Assembly (NCBI RefSeq): GCF_020544405.1
Contig: NZ_CP065410.1
Span: 1 to 64,000, forward strand
Source: Pseudomonas sp. IAC-BECa141
GTDB taxonomy: Bacteria > Pseudomonadota > Gammaproteobacteria > Pseudomonadales > Pseudomonadaceae
DNA: 64,000 nucleotides
Reading direction: 5' to 3'
Below the pieces are notes generated by a model that saw nothing but the letters and a program-made list of their open reading frames with translations, was not told where the DNA came from and searched no databases. A program made the translations under genes and the position numbers. Below are positions 33,280 to 41,561 of this stretch, piece by piece; position 1 is the first letter of the stretch; each line of letters starts with the position of its first letter.

Positions 33280-34794
33280 TTATTGGTTTTGGCAGGGTTG
33301 TGGATAACGGGCCTTGCGCTCCAGGTCATCGAGGTCGATGTGGTTGCGCATGTACTGCTGACTGGCGTCCACCAGCGGCTGGTGATCCCAGCTCTTCAGC
33401 TTGCCGATCGTCAGTGCCTCGGCAACGAAACGCCGACGCCGCTGGCTTGCAAGCACATCGCGGTGGATCGCCGGGATGTCCCACTTGGCCCGCGCTTCGG
33501 CAAGAAAATCGTCGAACAGCTGACGATGTTGCGGTGATTGGCTGAGTTCTTCCTGTTCGCGTGGATCGTTATCCACATCGAAGAGTAGGCAAGGGTCGGT
33601 TTCGCTGTAGATAAATTTGAAAGCGCCACGACGAATCATCATCAGTGGACTGACGGTACCCTCGGCCATGTATTCGCCAAACACTTCGTCGTGACCGCCC
33701 CGCCCTTGCAGGTGCGGCACCAGCGAACGGCCGTCCAGCGGCAGGTTCGGTTCCAGGCTGCCGCCCGCCAGTTCTACGAAAGTCGGCAGCAGATCGGCGG
33801 TGGACACCGCGGCGCTGACACGGCCGGATTTGAACTGTCCGGGTGCACTGATCAACAGGGGCACGCGCGCGGCCATTTCGAACCAGTGCATTTTGTACCA
33901 GAGGCCTTTCTCTCCCAGCATGTCGCCGTGGTCACCGGAGAACACGATGACGGTGTCGTCCATCAGCCCACAATCTTCAAGGGTTTGCAGGAGTTTGCCG
34001 ACGTTGGCGTCGATATAGCTGCAAGCACCGAAGTATGCACGGCGTGCGTCGCGGATTTTATCCACAGGCAGCGGCTTGTCCCACAGGTCGTAGACTTTGA
34101 GCAGGCGCTGGGAGTGCGGATCAAGAGAATGCTGATCCGGCGTCGTCGGAAGCGGGATATCCGCATCGTCGTACAAATCCCAGAACGCCTTGGGAATCGT
34201 GTACGGGTCGTGGGGGTGAGTCATCGACACGGTCAGGCAGAACGGCTGGTCGCCGTCCTCGCGGATGTGATCGAACAGGTATTGCTGCGCCTTGAACACC
34301 ACCTCTTCGTCGAAGTCGAGCTGATTGGTGCGCACGCACGGCCCGGCCTGCAGCACCGACGACATGTTGTGATACCAGCTCGGCCGTACGTCGGGCTCGT
34401 CCCAGTTCACCGCCCAGCCGTAGTCGGCCGGGTAGATATCGCTGGTCAGGCGCTCTTCGTAACCGTGCAGTTGATCGGGGCCGCAGAAGTGCATCTTGCC
34501 CGACAGCGCGGTGCGGTAACCGAGGCGGCGCAGGTAATGGGCGTACGTGGGGATGTCGGCGGGGAAATCGGCGGCATTGTCGTAGGCGCCGATCTTGCTC
34601 GGCAACTGGCCACTGACCAGGGTGAAACGCGACGGCGCGCACAGCGGGCTGTTGCAGTACGCGGCATCGAACACCACGCCTTGTTCGGCGAGGCGGCTGA
34701 GATTCGGCAGTTTGATGGGCGACTGGCCGTAGAACGGCAACATTGGCGCGGCCATTTGATCGGCCATGATGAAAAGAATGTTCTTGCGCTTCAT
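33280..34794 (-). CDS. betC: Choline-sulfatase
   Basis: BetC hydrolyses choline-O-sulfate to choline and sulfate, feeding glycine betaine synthesis. The 504-residue sulfatase starts MKRKNILFIMADQMAAPMLPFYG (metal-ligand region around D12). It has the formylglycine motif C52-A-P-S-R and the second signature KIGAYDNAADFPADIPTYAHYLRRLGYRTALSGK, with GDHGDMLGEKGLWYKM later. Start 34794 is chosen by family similarity, although its ribosome site is weak; ATG 34812 is possible. Three DnaA boxes fall in the gene (33299, 33569, 34058). It is divergent from its probable LysR regulator. Confidence 0.95.
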   Translation of the reverse strand: MKRKNILFIMADQMAAPMLPFYGQSPIKLPNLSRLAEQGVVFDAAYCNSPLCAPSRFTLVSGQLPSKIGAYDNAADFPADIPTYAHYLRRLGYRTALSGKMHFCGPDQLHGYEERLTSDIYPADYGWAVNWDEPDVRPSWYHNMSSVLQAGPCVRTNQLDFDEEVVFKAQQYLFDHIREDGDQPFCLTVSMTHPHDPYTIPKAFWDLYDDADIPLPTTPDQHSLDPHSQRLLKVYDLWDKPLPVDKIRDARRAYFGACSYIDANVGKLLQTLEDCGLMDDTVIVFSGDHGDMLGEKGLWYKMHWFEMAARVPLLISAPGQFKSGRVSAAVSTADLLPTFVELAGGSLEPNLPLDGRSLVPHLQGRGGHDEVFGEYMAEGTVSPLMMIRRGAFKFIYSETDPCLLFDVDNDPREQEELSQSPQHRQLFDDFLAEARAKWDIPAIHRDVLASQRRRRFVAEALTIGKLKSWDHQPLVDASQQYMRNHIDLDDLERKARYPQPCQNQ

Positions 34795-34908
34795 GTGATC
34801 GCGGCATTCCATAGTGAATATTTATGCGACATTGCTGCGATTGAGCATGGATTCCACGCAATATCCGGTAAAGCCCGCGCCGGACAATGACTAGGATAAG
34901 CACAGCTT

Positions 34909-35859
34909 ATGTATGAAGCCCTCGGTGATTTGTCGCTGGATCTGCTGCGCGCCTTCGAGGTGGCGGCCCGTCATCGCAGTTTTACCGCTGCGGCGGTGGA
35001 ACTCGGGACCACCCAACCGGCTATCAGTCAGCAAATCAAACGCCTGGAGGAACAGCTTGGAACGCGGCTGTTTGATCGCATCTACCGAGGCATCGAACTG
35101 ACCGAGGTCGGCTCGATCCTGTTCGAGCAGGTTACCCTCGGTTTGCAGAATATCGACGCAGGATTGAGTGCAATCAGCACGCAGCAGCAACATGAAGTGC
35201 TGCAGGTCGCCACCGATTTCGCCTTCGCCGCGTACTGGCTGATGCCACGTCTGCACCGTTTCCATGAGGCTTATCCACAGGTGGATGTGAGCCTGGTCAC
35301 CAGCGAGCGCAATCACAATATGCTGCGCCCGGATATCGACGTTGCTGTGCTGTTCGGCGACGGTCGCTTCAAGCAGGGCGAAAGTCACTGGCTGTTCAGC
35401 GAAGAAGTGTTTCCCGTGTGCAGCCCGCAGTTGCTCAGGGATCGCGCCCTGCCCTTGCCGGCCCAAGCATTGATGGAGTTTCCGCTGCTGCACCTGCGTG
35501 GAGAAAACAGCAGCAACTGGTTCAACTGGAGTGGCCTGTTCCGCGCGCTGAATATCATTACACCGCCGGCCCCGGGCCAGCTGCGCTTCGACAATTACAC
35601 CTTGCTGATCCAAGCGGCGATTGGCGGTCAGGGCGTGGCGATCGGCTGGCGGCACCTTGTGGATAACTTATTAACCCAAGGGCTGTTGTGCCGGCCGATC
35701 GCCGAGACCACTCTGTCGCGCCTCGGTTATTACGTGGTGTTGCCGCAGCGCAAACGCCGGGGAGCATTGATCCAGACGTTCGTGGATTGGCTGATGGCCG
35801 AACAGGCCAGCAGCGCCGAGTCCCTGGCTGGACTGCCGTTGCCCTCGATTGCTGTGTAA
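34909..35859 (+). CDS. LysR-family regulator of choline-sulfate utilisation
   Basis: This 316-residue LysR-type transcription factor has an N-terminal helix-turn-helix (SFTAAAVELGTTQPAISQQIKRLEEQLG, about 25-55) and a periplasmic-binding-like effector domain. It is divergent from betC with a 114-base shared gap, the standard arrangement for a LysR activator of the neighbouring gene. That gap includes the AT-rich TATTTATGCGACATTGCTGC stretch, where its operator would lie. Two DnaA boxes (35271-35279, 35658-35666) occur in the coding sequence. The effector is presumably choline sulfate or choline. Confidence 0.88.
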   Translation: MYEALGDLSLDLLRAFEVAARHRSFTAAAVELGTTQPAISQQIKRLEEQLGTRLFDRIYRGIELTEVGSILFEQVTLGLQNIDAGLSAISTQQQHEVLQVATDFAFAAYWLMPRLHRFHEAYPQVDVSLVTSERNHNMLRPDIDVAVLFGDGRFKQGESHWLFSEEVFPVCSPQLLRDRALPLPAQALMEFPLLHLRGENSSNWFNWSGLFRALNIITPPAPGQLRFDNYTLLIQAAIGGQGVAIGWRHLVDNLLTQGLLCRPIAETTLSRLGYYVVLPQRKRRGALIQTFVDWLMAEQASSAESLAGLPLPSIAV

Positions 35860-35863
35860 CGGA

Positions 35864-36523
35864 TCAGGAAGCCGCAACAAAATCCACGTGCTGACGCAGA
35901 TGCAGATTCAACCGCAGCTCATCGGAAATCCCCACCGCCACCCGGTTCAGGCGCTCCAGCGGCTCGGCGAGACCCGGTTCAAGCGCGCGGCCGACCTGAC
36001 TGAAATGCTCGATTGTCAGCCCCGCCACACTGCGCGGTGCATTGACCAGCGTCCAGTGCAGCGGGCTGCTTTGCAGGGCTTCGCGTATTTCCTTGGCGGC
36101 GTGGCGTTGCAACGGCTCGGCGTTTTCCGGATCGTCCAGTGCTTCGAATTCGCCAATGACAAACAGCCGCGAGACGTTCGCCGCCTGCAACCCGTCGATC
36201 AACGCATCCACCGCCAGGACCTGTTCCACCGGCCCCAGCACCACGGATTTCTCGACATGATCGCTGCTCAACGGCAGGCCCGGCGCATTGAGCAGGCAGA
36301 TCACCGCCGAGCTGCCGGCCACGCTCTGATGGACCCGTTCGGCGTCCAGCAGGTCGCCGCTTTTGGTGCGCAGCCCCGGCCGTGGCGCGAGCGCCGTCAG
36401 ATCGTCGAGGATCGCGATGACTTCGTGCTGGCGGCGCAGCAGTTCAGCCATCAACGCGCTGCCCAGGCTACTCATGGCACCATAGAGCACCACTTTTACC
36501 ACCGGGGTTTCGGCATTTTTCAT
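35864..36523 (-). CDS. NAD(P)-binding Rossmann protein (atypical SDR/NmrA-like)
   Basis: This 219-residue protein has an N-terminal nucleotide-binding region (VVKVVLYGAMSSLGSALMAELLRRQHEVIAI). The glycine motif GAMSSLGS departs from the canonical GxxGxxG, and the SDR Tyr-x3-Lys pair is absent. It most resembles NAD(P)H-binding putative epimerase or YwnB-like proteins, whose function is not known. Start ATG 36523 has AAGGGA eight bases upstream. It is convergent with the LysR gene and divergent from the dioxygenase-like gene at 36608. Confidence 0.72.
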   Translation of the reverse strand: MKNAETPVVKVVLYGAMSSLGSALMAELLRRQHEVIAILDDLTALAPRPGLRTKSGDLLDAERVHQSVAGSSAVICLLNAPGLPLSSDHVEKSVVLGPVEQVLAVDALIDGLQAANVSRLFVIGEFEALDDPENAEPLQRHAAKEIREALQSSPLHWTLVNAPRSVAGLTIEHFSQVGRALEPGLAEPLERLNRVAVGISDELRLNLHLRQHVDFVAAS

Positions 36524-36607
36524 GGCTGAGATCCCTTTTGTTTTCCCTTGTATGGCGTGTGACATACGGCCAACGCCAAGGGTTCGAACCGATACAGAGG
36601 GTTTGCG

Positions 36608-36934
36608 ATGCAGACGATCAAGGGTTATCACGCCCACGTTTATTACGACGCCAGCACGATCGAACAGGCGCGAGCGCTGTGTGAGCAGGCGGCAACGCTG
36701 TTTCCATTGAAGATGGGCCGCGTGCATGAACGTCCGGTCGGCCCGCACCCGGACTGGAGCTGCCAGTTGGCCTTCGGCCCGGAGTTGATCGGCGATGTGC
36801 TGCCGTGGCTGGCGCTCAATCGCAAGGGGTTGGTGGTGTTCCTGCACCCGGACACCGGCGATGACTTGCTCGATCACACCGAACACGCGATCTGGATGGG
36901 CGCAATGCGGCCGCTGGACCTGTCTGTTTTTTGA
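36608..36934 (+). CDS. DOPA 4,5-dioxygenase family protein
   Basis: This small protein of 108 residues belongs to the family that includes fungal DOPA 4,5-dioxygenase. It opens MQTIKGYHAHVYYDASTIEQA, with histidines in GYHAHVYY, VGPHPDWS and VVFLHPDTGDD that are the likely metal site. Bacterial members are of uncertain substrate; extradiol ring cleavage is a family-level inference. Its stop (36932-36934) directly abuts the stop of a truncated convergent reading frame (36935-37048). Confidence 0.8.
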   Translation: MQTIKGYHAHVYYDASTIEQARALCEQAATLFPLKMGRVHERPVGPHPDWSCQLAFGPELIGDVLPWLALNRKGLVVFLHPDTGDDLLDHTEHAIWMGAMRPLDLSVF

Positions 36935-37048
36935 TCAGATGGTTTCTTTACTGATCGAACAATGACAGTCGGCGATGTCGTGAAACGCTCCGCTGAACTG
37001 ATAGCGGATATGTCCGCAATGGCAGGCACCGCTGTGTAATTCAGTCAT
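36935..37048 (-). pseudogene. Truncated GFA-domain (glutathione-dependent formaldehyde-activating-like) gene remnant
   Basis: A 37-codon frame reads MTELHSGACHCGHIRYQF…ADCHCSISKETI. The CHCG and CHCS elements match the start of GFA/CENP-V-fold zinc proteins, which are normally about 120-150 residues. The frame ends exactly at the stop of the DOPA-dioxygenase-like gene, and the usual CxxC continuation is missing (Ser in place of the third Cys). A strong ribosome site (GGAGGGCAGG) precedes the ATG, so a short peptide may still be made. The best explanation is a deletion remnant of a longer gene. Confidence 0.6.
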
Positions 37049-37372
37049 CGACCTGCCCTCCGCTTCCCGTGTTCATTGACTCCAGTCGCATCCGACGGCC
37101 GGTTGGTCGTTCGCATCGAAGCTTTCAGCTGCGAAAGCTGGCTGAAAGGTTGCCCCATTAGGATCGCCGCCACTACCGGCAACAGACCGGTTGGCCACTG
37201 CGTGTGATTGCTCGCACGACAGGCCCAATTAACAACAACAATGGTGATTCTGATGTCCTCTGCAACCCGCCTCCTCGCTGCAACTCCGCCCGTACGTCTC
37301 GTGCTTCCCGTTCTGCGCTGATCCCGCCCGATCCGCTCACTTACCTAGCCGCGCTACGCCTGGAGTATTCCC
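37049..37372 (+). promoter_or_regulatory. Leader and regulatory region of the CitMHS transporter gene
   Basis: This 324-base gap holds alternative overlapping hairpin arms: AGCTTTC/GAAAGCT (37120-37139) and CTTTCAGC/GCTGAAAG (37122-37148), which exclude each other. A CA motif AACAACAA (37231-37238), the A-rich pattern recognised by Hfq/Crc in Pseudomonas, follows. A 26-codon upstream frame starts at ATG 37241 and stops at 37321. The main gene's ribosome site TGGAG is at 37361-37365. Catabolite repression by Crc is a reasonable inference for a citrate-type transporter. Confidence 0.5.
37241..37321 (+). CDS. Possible 26-residue leader peptide upstream of the CitMHS gene
   Basis: The short frame ATG GTG ATT CTG ATG TCC… encodes MVILMSSATRLLAATPPVRL followed by VLPVLR and a TGA, ending 51 bases before the transporter start. 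The CA motif AACAACAA lies two bases before its ATG, so Hfq/Crc binding would block its initiation. There is no good Shine-Dalgarno sequence. It may be a chance frame; comparison with related genomes would decide. Confidence 0.3.
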   Translation: MVILMSSATRLLAATPPVRLVLPVLR

Positions 37373-38680
37373 ATGCTGACTTTCCTTGGCTTCGCCATGG
37401 TCATCACGTTCATGTTCCTGATCATGACCAAGCGCCTGTCTGCGCTGATCGCTCTGATCATCATCCCGATCCTGTTCGCCTTGTTCGGTGGTTTCGCCCC
37501 GAAGATCGGCCCGATGATGCTCGAAGGTATTACCAAGCTTGCGCCGACCGGCGTGATGCTGATGTTCGCGATTCTGTATTTCGCCCTGATGATCGACTCC
37601 GGCCTGTTCGACCCGGCCGTGCGCAAGATCCTCAAACTGGTCAAGGGCGACCCGCTGAAAGTTTCGGTCGGCACCGCCGTACTGGCGCTCGTCGTTTCCC
37701 TCGATGGTGACGGCGCGACCACTTACATGATCTGCGTGGCCGCCATGCTGCCGCTGTACAGCCGCATCGGCATGAGCCCGCGGATCATGGCCGGCCTGAT
37801 CATCCTCGCCGGCGGCGTGATGAACATGACGCCATGGGGTGGCCCGACCGCCCGTGCCGCGAGTGCGCTGCATGTGGACCCGTCGGACATTTTCGTGCCG
37901 ATGATCCCGGCGATGGCTGCCGGTGTGGTGGCGATCCTGATCATTGCCTACTTCTATGGCAAACGTGAGCGTGCGCGTCTGGGTGAGCTGCACCTGATCG
38001 GCGACGAAATCGATCACAGCGAAATCAGCGTCTCGCAATTCCCGGATGCCCGCCGTCCGAAACTGATCTGGTTCAACGGTCTGCTGACCCTGGCCCTGAT
38101 GTGCACCCTGATCGCCGGCCTGCTGCCGCTGCCGGTGCTGTTCATGGTGGCGTTCAGTATTGCCATGATCGTCAACTACCCTTGCCTGCAAATGCAGAAA
38201 GATCGCGTCGCGGCCCACGCCGGCAGCGTGCTGTCGGTGGTCAGTCTGATCTTCGCGGCGGGCATTTTCACCGGTATCCTGTCGGGCACCGGCATGGTCG
38301 ACGCGATGTCGAAAAGCCTGCTGGCGGTGATCCCTGATTTCCTCGGCCCGTACCTGGCGGTGATCACGGCGCTGGTGAGCATGCCGTTCACGTTCTTCAT
38401 GTCGAACGACGCGTTCTACTACGGTGTGCTGCCGGTGCTGTCGGAAGCGGCCAGCCATTACGGCATCACCGCAGTGGAAATGGCCCGTGCCTCGATCGTC
38501 GGTCAACCGGTTCACCTGCTGAGCCCACTGGTGCCGTCAACGTACCTGCTGGTCGCACTGGCGGGCATCGAGTTCGGCGATCACCAGCGTTTCACCCTGA
38601 AGTGGGCAGTGCTGGTCTGCCTGTGCATACTGGTCGCCGCCTTGCTGTTGGGGACTTTCCCGCTGTTCAGCACGTTGTAA
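37373..38680 (+). CDS. CitMHS-family citrate/metal-citrate:proton symporter
   Basis: This 435-residue inner-membrane transporter is of the CitMHS family, whose Bacillus members CitM and CitH carry metal-citrate complexes. It begins MLTFLGFAMVITFMFLIMTK and has about twelve hydrophobic segments. Two characteristic re-entrant regions are DGDGATTYMICVAAMLPLY and SNDAFYYGVLPVLSEAA. The start ATG has TGGAG seven bases upstream. A strong terminator follows directly (38694-38728). The actual substrate (citrate, tricarballylate or related) cannot be read from sequence. Confidence 0.88.
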   Translation: MLTFLGFAMVITFMFLIMTKRLSALIALIIIPILFALFGGFAPKIGPMMLEGITKLAPTGVMLMFAILYFALMIDSGLFDPAVRKILKLVKGDPLKVSVGTAVLALVVSLDGDGATTYMICVAAMLPLYSRIGMSPRIMAGLIILAGGVMNMTPWGGPTARAASALHVDPSDIFVPMIPAMAAGVVAILIIAYFYGKRERARLGELHLIGDEIDHSEISVSQFPDARRPKLIWFNGLLTLALMCTLIAGLLPLPVLFMVAFSIAMIVNYPCLQMQKDRVAAHAGSVLSVVSLIFAAGIFTGILSGTGMVDAMSKSLLAVIPDFLGPYLAVITALVSMPFTFFMSNDAFYYGVLPVLSEAASHYGITAVEMARASIVGQPVHLLSPLVPSTYLLVALAGIEFGDHQRFTLKWAVLVCLCILVAALLLGTFPLFSTL

Positions 38681-38693
38681 CGGCACCAAACTC

Positions 38694-38728
38694 ACCAGGA
38701 CGCCAGCTGATTGCTGGCGTCCTGGTTT
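38694..38728 (+). terminator. Strong terminator hairpin after the CitMHS gene
   Basis: ACCAGGACGCCAGC (38694-38707) pairs over 14 bases with GCTGGCGTCCTGGT (38713-38726) around loop TGATT. Only a short T run follows, but the stem is very stable. Confidence 0.85.
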
Positions 38729-38751
38729 AACACTCGCTCAAAGGAATACAC

Positions 38752-39519
38752 ATGGAATGGCTGACCAACCCTGAGATCTGGGTTGCCTTCTTCACCCTGA
38801 CCGCCCTGGAGATCGTCCTGGGCATCGATAACATCATCATGATTTCGATCCTGGTCAGCCGCATGCCCAAACACATGCAGCAGCGCACCCGGATCTTCGG
38901 TCTTGGCCTGGCCATGATCACGCGGATCCTGCTGCTGCTGTCGATCACCTGGGTCATGCGCCTCACCGCCGACCTGTTCGAAGTGTTCGGCCAGGGCATT
39001 TCCGGTCGCGACCTGATCCTGTTCTTCGGTGGCCTGTTCCTGCTGTGGAAAAGCTCCCAGGAGATGTACCACGCGCTGGAAGGTGAAGACGAAGCCGGCG
39101 ACGAGCCTTCGGGCAAGGGCGGCAACTTCCTCTACACCATCATCCAGATCGCGATCATCGACATCGTGTTTTCGCTGGACTCGGTCATCACGGCGGTTGG
39201 CATGGTGTCTCATGTGCCGGTGATGGTCGCGGCGATTATCGTTGCGGTACTGGTGATGATGGCGGCCTCGGGCAAGATCAGCGAATTCATCGACAAGCAC
39301 CCGTCGCTGAAAATGCTCGCGCTGTCGTTCCTGCTGGTGGTCGGCACCGTGCTGATCGCCGAGTCGTTCGACGTGCACGTACCGAAAGGCTACGTCTACT
39401 TCGCCATGGCGTTCTCGCTGGCGGTCGAAGCGATCAACATCAAGATGCGTACCGCGATTGCCCGCAAGAAGAAACAGCAGGATCCGGTGAAACTGCGCAA
39501 GGATATTCCGGGTCAGTAA
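38752..39519 (+). CDS. TerC-family integral membrane protein
   Basis: This 255-residue membrane protein of the TerC/YkoY group is linked in other bacteria to manganese efflux or metal homeostasis. The family motifs EIVLGIDNIIMISIL and DIVFSLDSVITAVGM contain the paired acidic residues in two membrane helices expected for cation transport. It starts MEWLTNPEIWVAFFTLTALE. It is monocistronic, between the terminators at 38694-38728 and 39542-39564. No mntP-type riboswitch (yybP-ykoY) could be recognised in the short leader. Confidence 0.88.
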   Translation: MEWLTNPEIWVAFFTLTALEIVLGIDNIIMISILVSRMPKHMQQRTRIFGLGLAMITRILLLLSITWVMRLTADLFEVFGQGISGRDLILFFGGLFLLWKSSQEMYHALEGEDEAGDEPSGKGGNFLYTIIQIAIIDIVFSLDSVITAVGMVSHVPVMVAAIIVAVLVMMAASGKISEFIDKHPSLKMLALSFLLVVGTVLIAESFDVHVPKGYVYFAMAFSLAVEAINIKMRTAIARKKKQQDPVKLRKDIPGQ

Positions 39520-39541
39520 CCCGAACATTGCACGAAAGATC

Positions 39542-39564
39542 AAAGGGCCTTCGGGCCCTTTTTT
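39542..39564 (+). terminator. Rho-independent terminator after the TerC gene
   Basis: AAAGGGCC (39542-39549) and GGCCCTTT (39554-39561) close a stable TTCG tetraloop, followed by TTT. It is a textbook intrinsic terminator. Confidence 0.93.
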
Positions 39565-39733
39565 CATGGCCGCGTGAATCTGTTTTCATGACACTTTTGT
39601 TTCAATCCCCGCTTTAGCTGTGCAATGCTGGCGCCCAGACCGTTAGCCAACTACAGCTTAAGTATCAGAACGTAGAAATTGCGCGGTACCGTCAACTTGC
39701 CCCTCTGGGGCGCTGCTATTACGGGGGGTCTGC

Positions 39734-41392
39734 ATGCTCACCCTGCTCAATCTGCTCTCTGCCGTGGCCCTGTTGATCTGGGGCACGCACATCGTTCGAA
39801 CCGGCATCCTGCGGGTGTACGGCACCAACCTGCGCCACGTGATCGGCCAGAACATGTCCAGGCGCTGGCTGGCCTTTGTCGCCGGCATTGTCGTCACCGC
39901 GATGGTGCAGAGCAGTAACGCCACCGCCATGCTCGTGACGTCTTTCGTCGGTCAGGGCCTGATGGCGTTGACCCCGGCCCTGGCGACCATGCTGGGTGCC
40001 GACGTCGGTACGGCGCTGATGGCGCGGGTGCTGACGTTCGATCTGTCGTGGCTGTCGCCACTGCTTATTTTCCTCGGGGTGATTTTCTTTCTGTCGCGCA
40101 AACAGACGCGGCTCGGGCAGATGGGCCGCGTGGCCATCGGGTTGGGGCTGATCATTCTGGCGCTGCAATTGATCGTCGAGGCCGCCGCGCCGATCACCCA
40201 TGCCCAAGGGGTGAAGGTGATTTTCGCCTCGCTGACCGGCGATATCCTGCTCGACGCCCTGGTCGGCGCGCTGTTCGCGATGATTTCCTACTCAAGCCTC
40301 GCCGCCGTGCTGCTGACCGCCACGCTCGCCGGCGCTGCGGTGATCAGTCTGCCGGTGGCGATCGGTCTGGTGATCGGCGCCAACATCGGCAGCGGCGTGC
40401 TGGCGTTCATGAGCACCAGCATGCAGAACGCCGCCGGCCGGCAAGTGGCGCTGGGCAGTCTGCTGTACAAACTGATCGGGTTGCTGTTGATCATTCCGGT
40501 ACTCGACCCGCTGGTGCACTGGATCGACAGCCTGGATTTCAGCCCGCAGGAAATGGTCATCGGCTTCCATCTGCTCTACAACACCGCGCGCTGCCTGATC
40601 CTGCTGCCGAGCGTCGGGCCGATGGCGCGGCTGTGCGCCTGGCTGCTCCCGGAGCGCCCGGAGGTCAACGGTACCGCCAAGCCGCGTCATCTGGATGCGA
40701 CGGCATTGGTCACGCCGAGCCTGGCGCTGGCCAACGCTGCCCGGGAAACCCTGCGCATTGGCGACCTGATCGACAACATGCTCGACGCGACCCTCGACGT
40801 GTTGCGCGGCAAGCAGACCGCCGTCACCCAGGAAATGCGCAAGCTGACCGATGACGTCGAAGCGTTGTACAACGCGATCAAGCTGTATCTGGCGCAGATG
40901 CCCCGTGAAGATCTCGGCGAACAGGACAGTCGGCGCTGGGCTGAGATCATTGAGCTTGCGATCAACCTCAAACTCGCCAGCGACCTGATTGAACGCATGC
41001 TGCGCAAAGTGCAGCAGCAGAAGACTTCGCAACGCCGGTCGTTTTCCGAGGACGGGCTGGAAGAACTGGCCGGTCTGCAGCAGCAATTGATCGCCAATCT
41101 GCGGCTGGGATTGTCCGTGTTCCTCAGCGGCGACAAGGAAAGCGCCCGTCAGTTGCTGCGCGAGAAACGTCGTTTTCGCGCACAGGAACGGCGTCTGGCC
41201 CACGCCCATGTCAGCCGGTTGCAACGTAAGGTCGTGCAGAGTATCGAGACCAGTTCGTTGCACCTGGAGTTGATTGCCGACATGAAACGCCTGAACTCGC
41301 TGTTCTGCAGCAGTGCCTACGTGGTGCTGGAAACTTCCGATACCGGCGCGTTGGCGGCGGACGATATGGCAGACATCACGCATTCGCCTTGA
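39734..41392 (+). CDS. Na+/phosphate cotransporter family protein with C-terminal PhoU-like domain
   Basis: This 552-residue protein has an N-terminal membrane half of the NptA/Na-Pi II type, with the duplicated QSSNATAMLVTSFV and SYSSLAAVLLTATLA signatures. A cytoplasmic C-terminal helical domain (about 330-540, TLRIGDLIDNMLDATLDVL…) resembles PhoU. The predicted role is sodium-driven phosphate movement, often export in bacteria. Start ATG 39734 has a GGGGGG Shine-Dalgarno. It is followed by a REPIN repeat, so it is probably transcribed alone. Confidence 0.85.
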   Translation: MLTLLNLLSAVALLIWGTHIVRTGILRVYGTNLRHVIGQNMSRRWLAFVAGIVVTAMVQSSNATAMLVTSFVGQGLMALTPALATMLGADVGTALMARVLTFDLSWLSPLLIFLGVIFFLSRKQTRLGQMGRVAIGLGLIILALQLIVEAAAPITHAQGVKVIFASLTGDILLDALVGALFAMISYSSLAAVLLTATLAGAAVISLPVAIGLVIGANIGSGVLAFMSTSMQNAAGRQVALGSLLYKLIGLLLIIPVLDPLVHWIDSLDFSPQEMVIGFHLLYNTARCLILLPSVGPMARLCAWLLPERPEVNGTAKPRHLDATALVTPSLALANAARETLRIGDLIDNMLDATLDVLRGKQTAVTQEMRKLTDDVEALYNAIKLYLAQMPREDLGEQDSRRWAEIIELAINLKLASDLIERMLRKVQQQKTSQRRSFSEDGLEELAGLQQQLIANLRLGLSVFLSGDKESARQLLREKRRFRAQERRLAHAHVSRLQRKVVQSIETSSLHLELIADMKRLNSLFCSSAYVVLETSDTGALAADDMADITHSP

Positions 41393-41407
41393 ACGTCTGG
41401 GGTTGTG

Positions 41408-41524
41408 GTCAGTCAGTAACTCAGAGTTCAGTCTCCAGGGCGCCTTCGCGAGCAAGCTCGCTCCCACATTTGAAATGCATTCCTTTGTGGGAGCGAGCTT
41501 GCTCGCGAAAGCGATCTGACTGAC
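41408..41524. repeat. REPIN (paired REP palindromes)
   Basis: Two inverted REP units, left CTTCGCGAGCAAGCTCGCTC… (41443-41468) and right …GAGCGAGCTTGCTCGCGAAAG (41486-41511), differ at one position and enclose an 18-base spacer. The GCGAGCAAGCTCGC core is the classic P. fluorescens REP sequence mobilised by RAYT transposases, none of which is encoded in this window. An outer 9-bp inverted repeat GTCAGTCAG (41408-41416)/CTGACTGAC (41516-41524) flanks the element. Confidence 0.9.
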
Positions 41525-41561
41525 GACACGGATCTCCAATTCAGCCGTATGGAAGCTCGTT

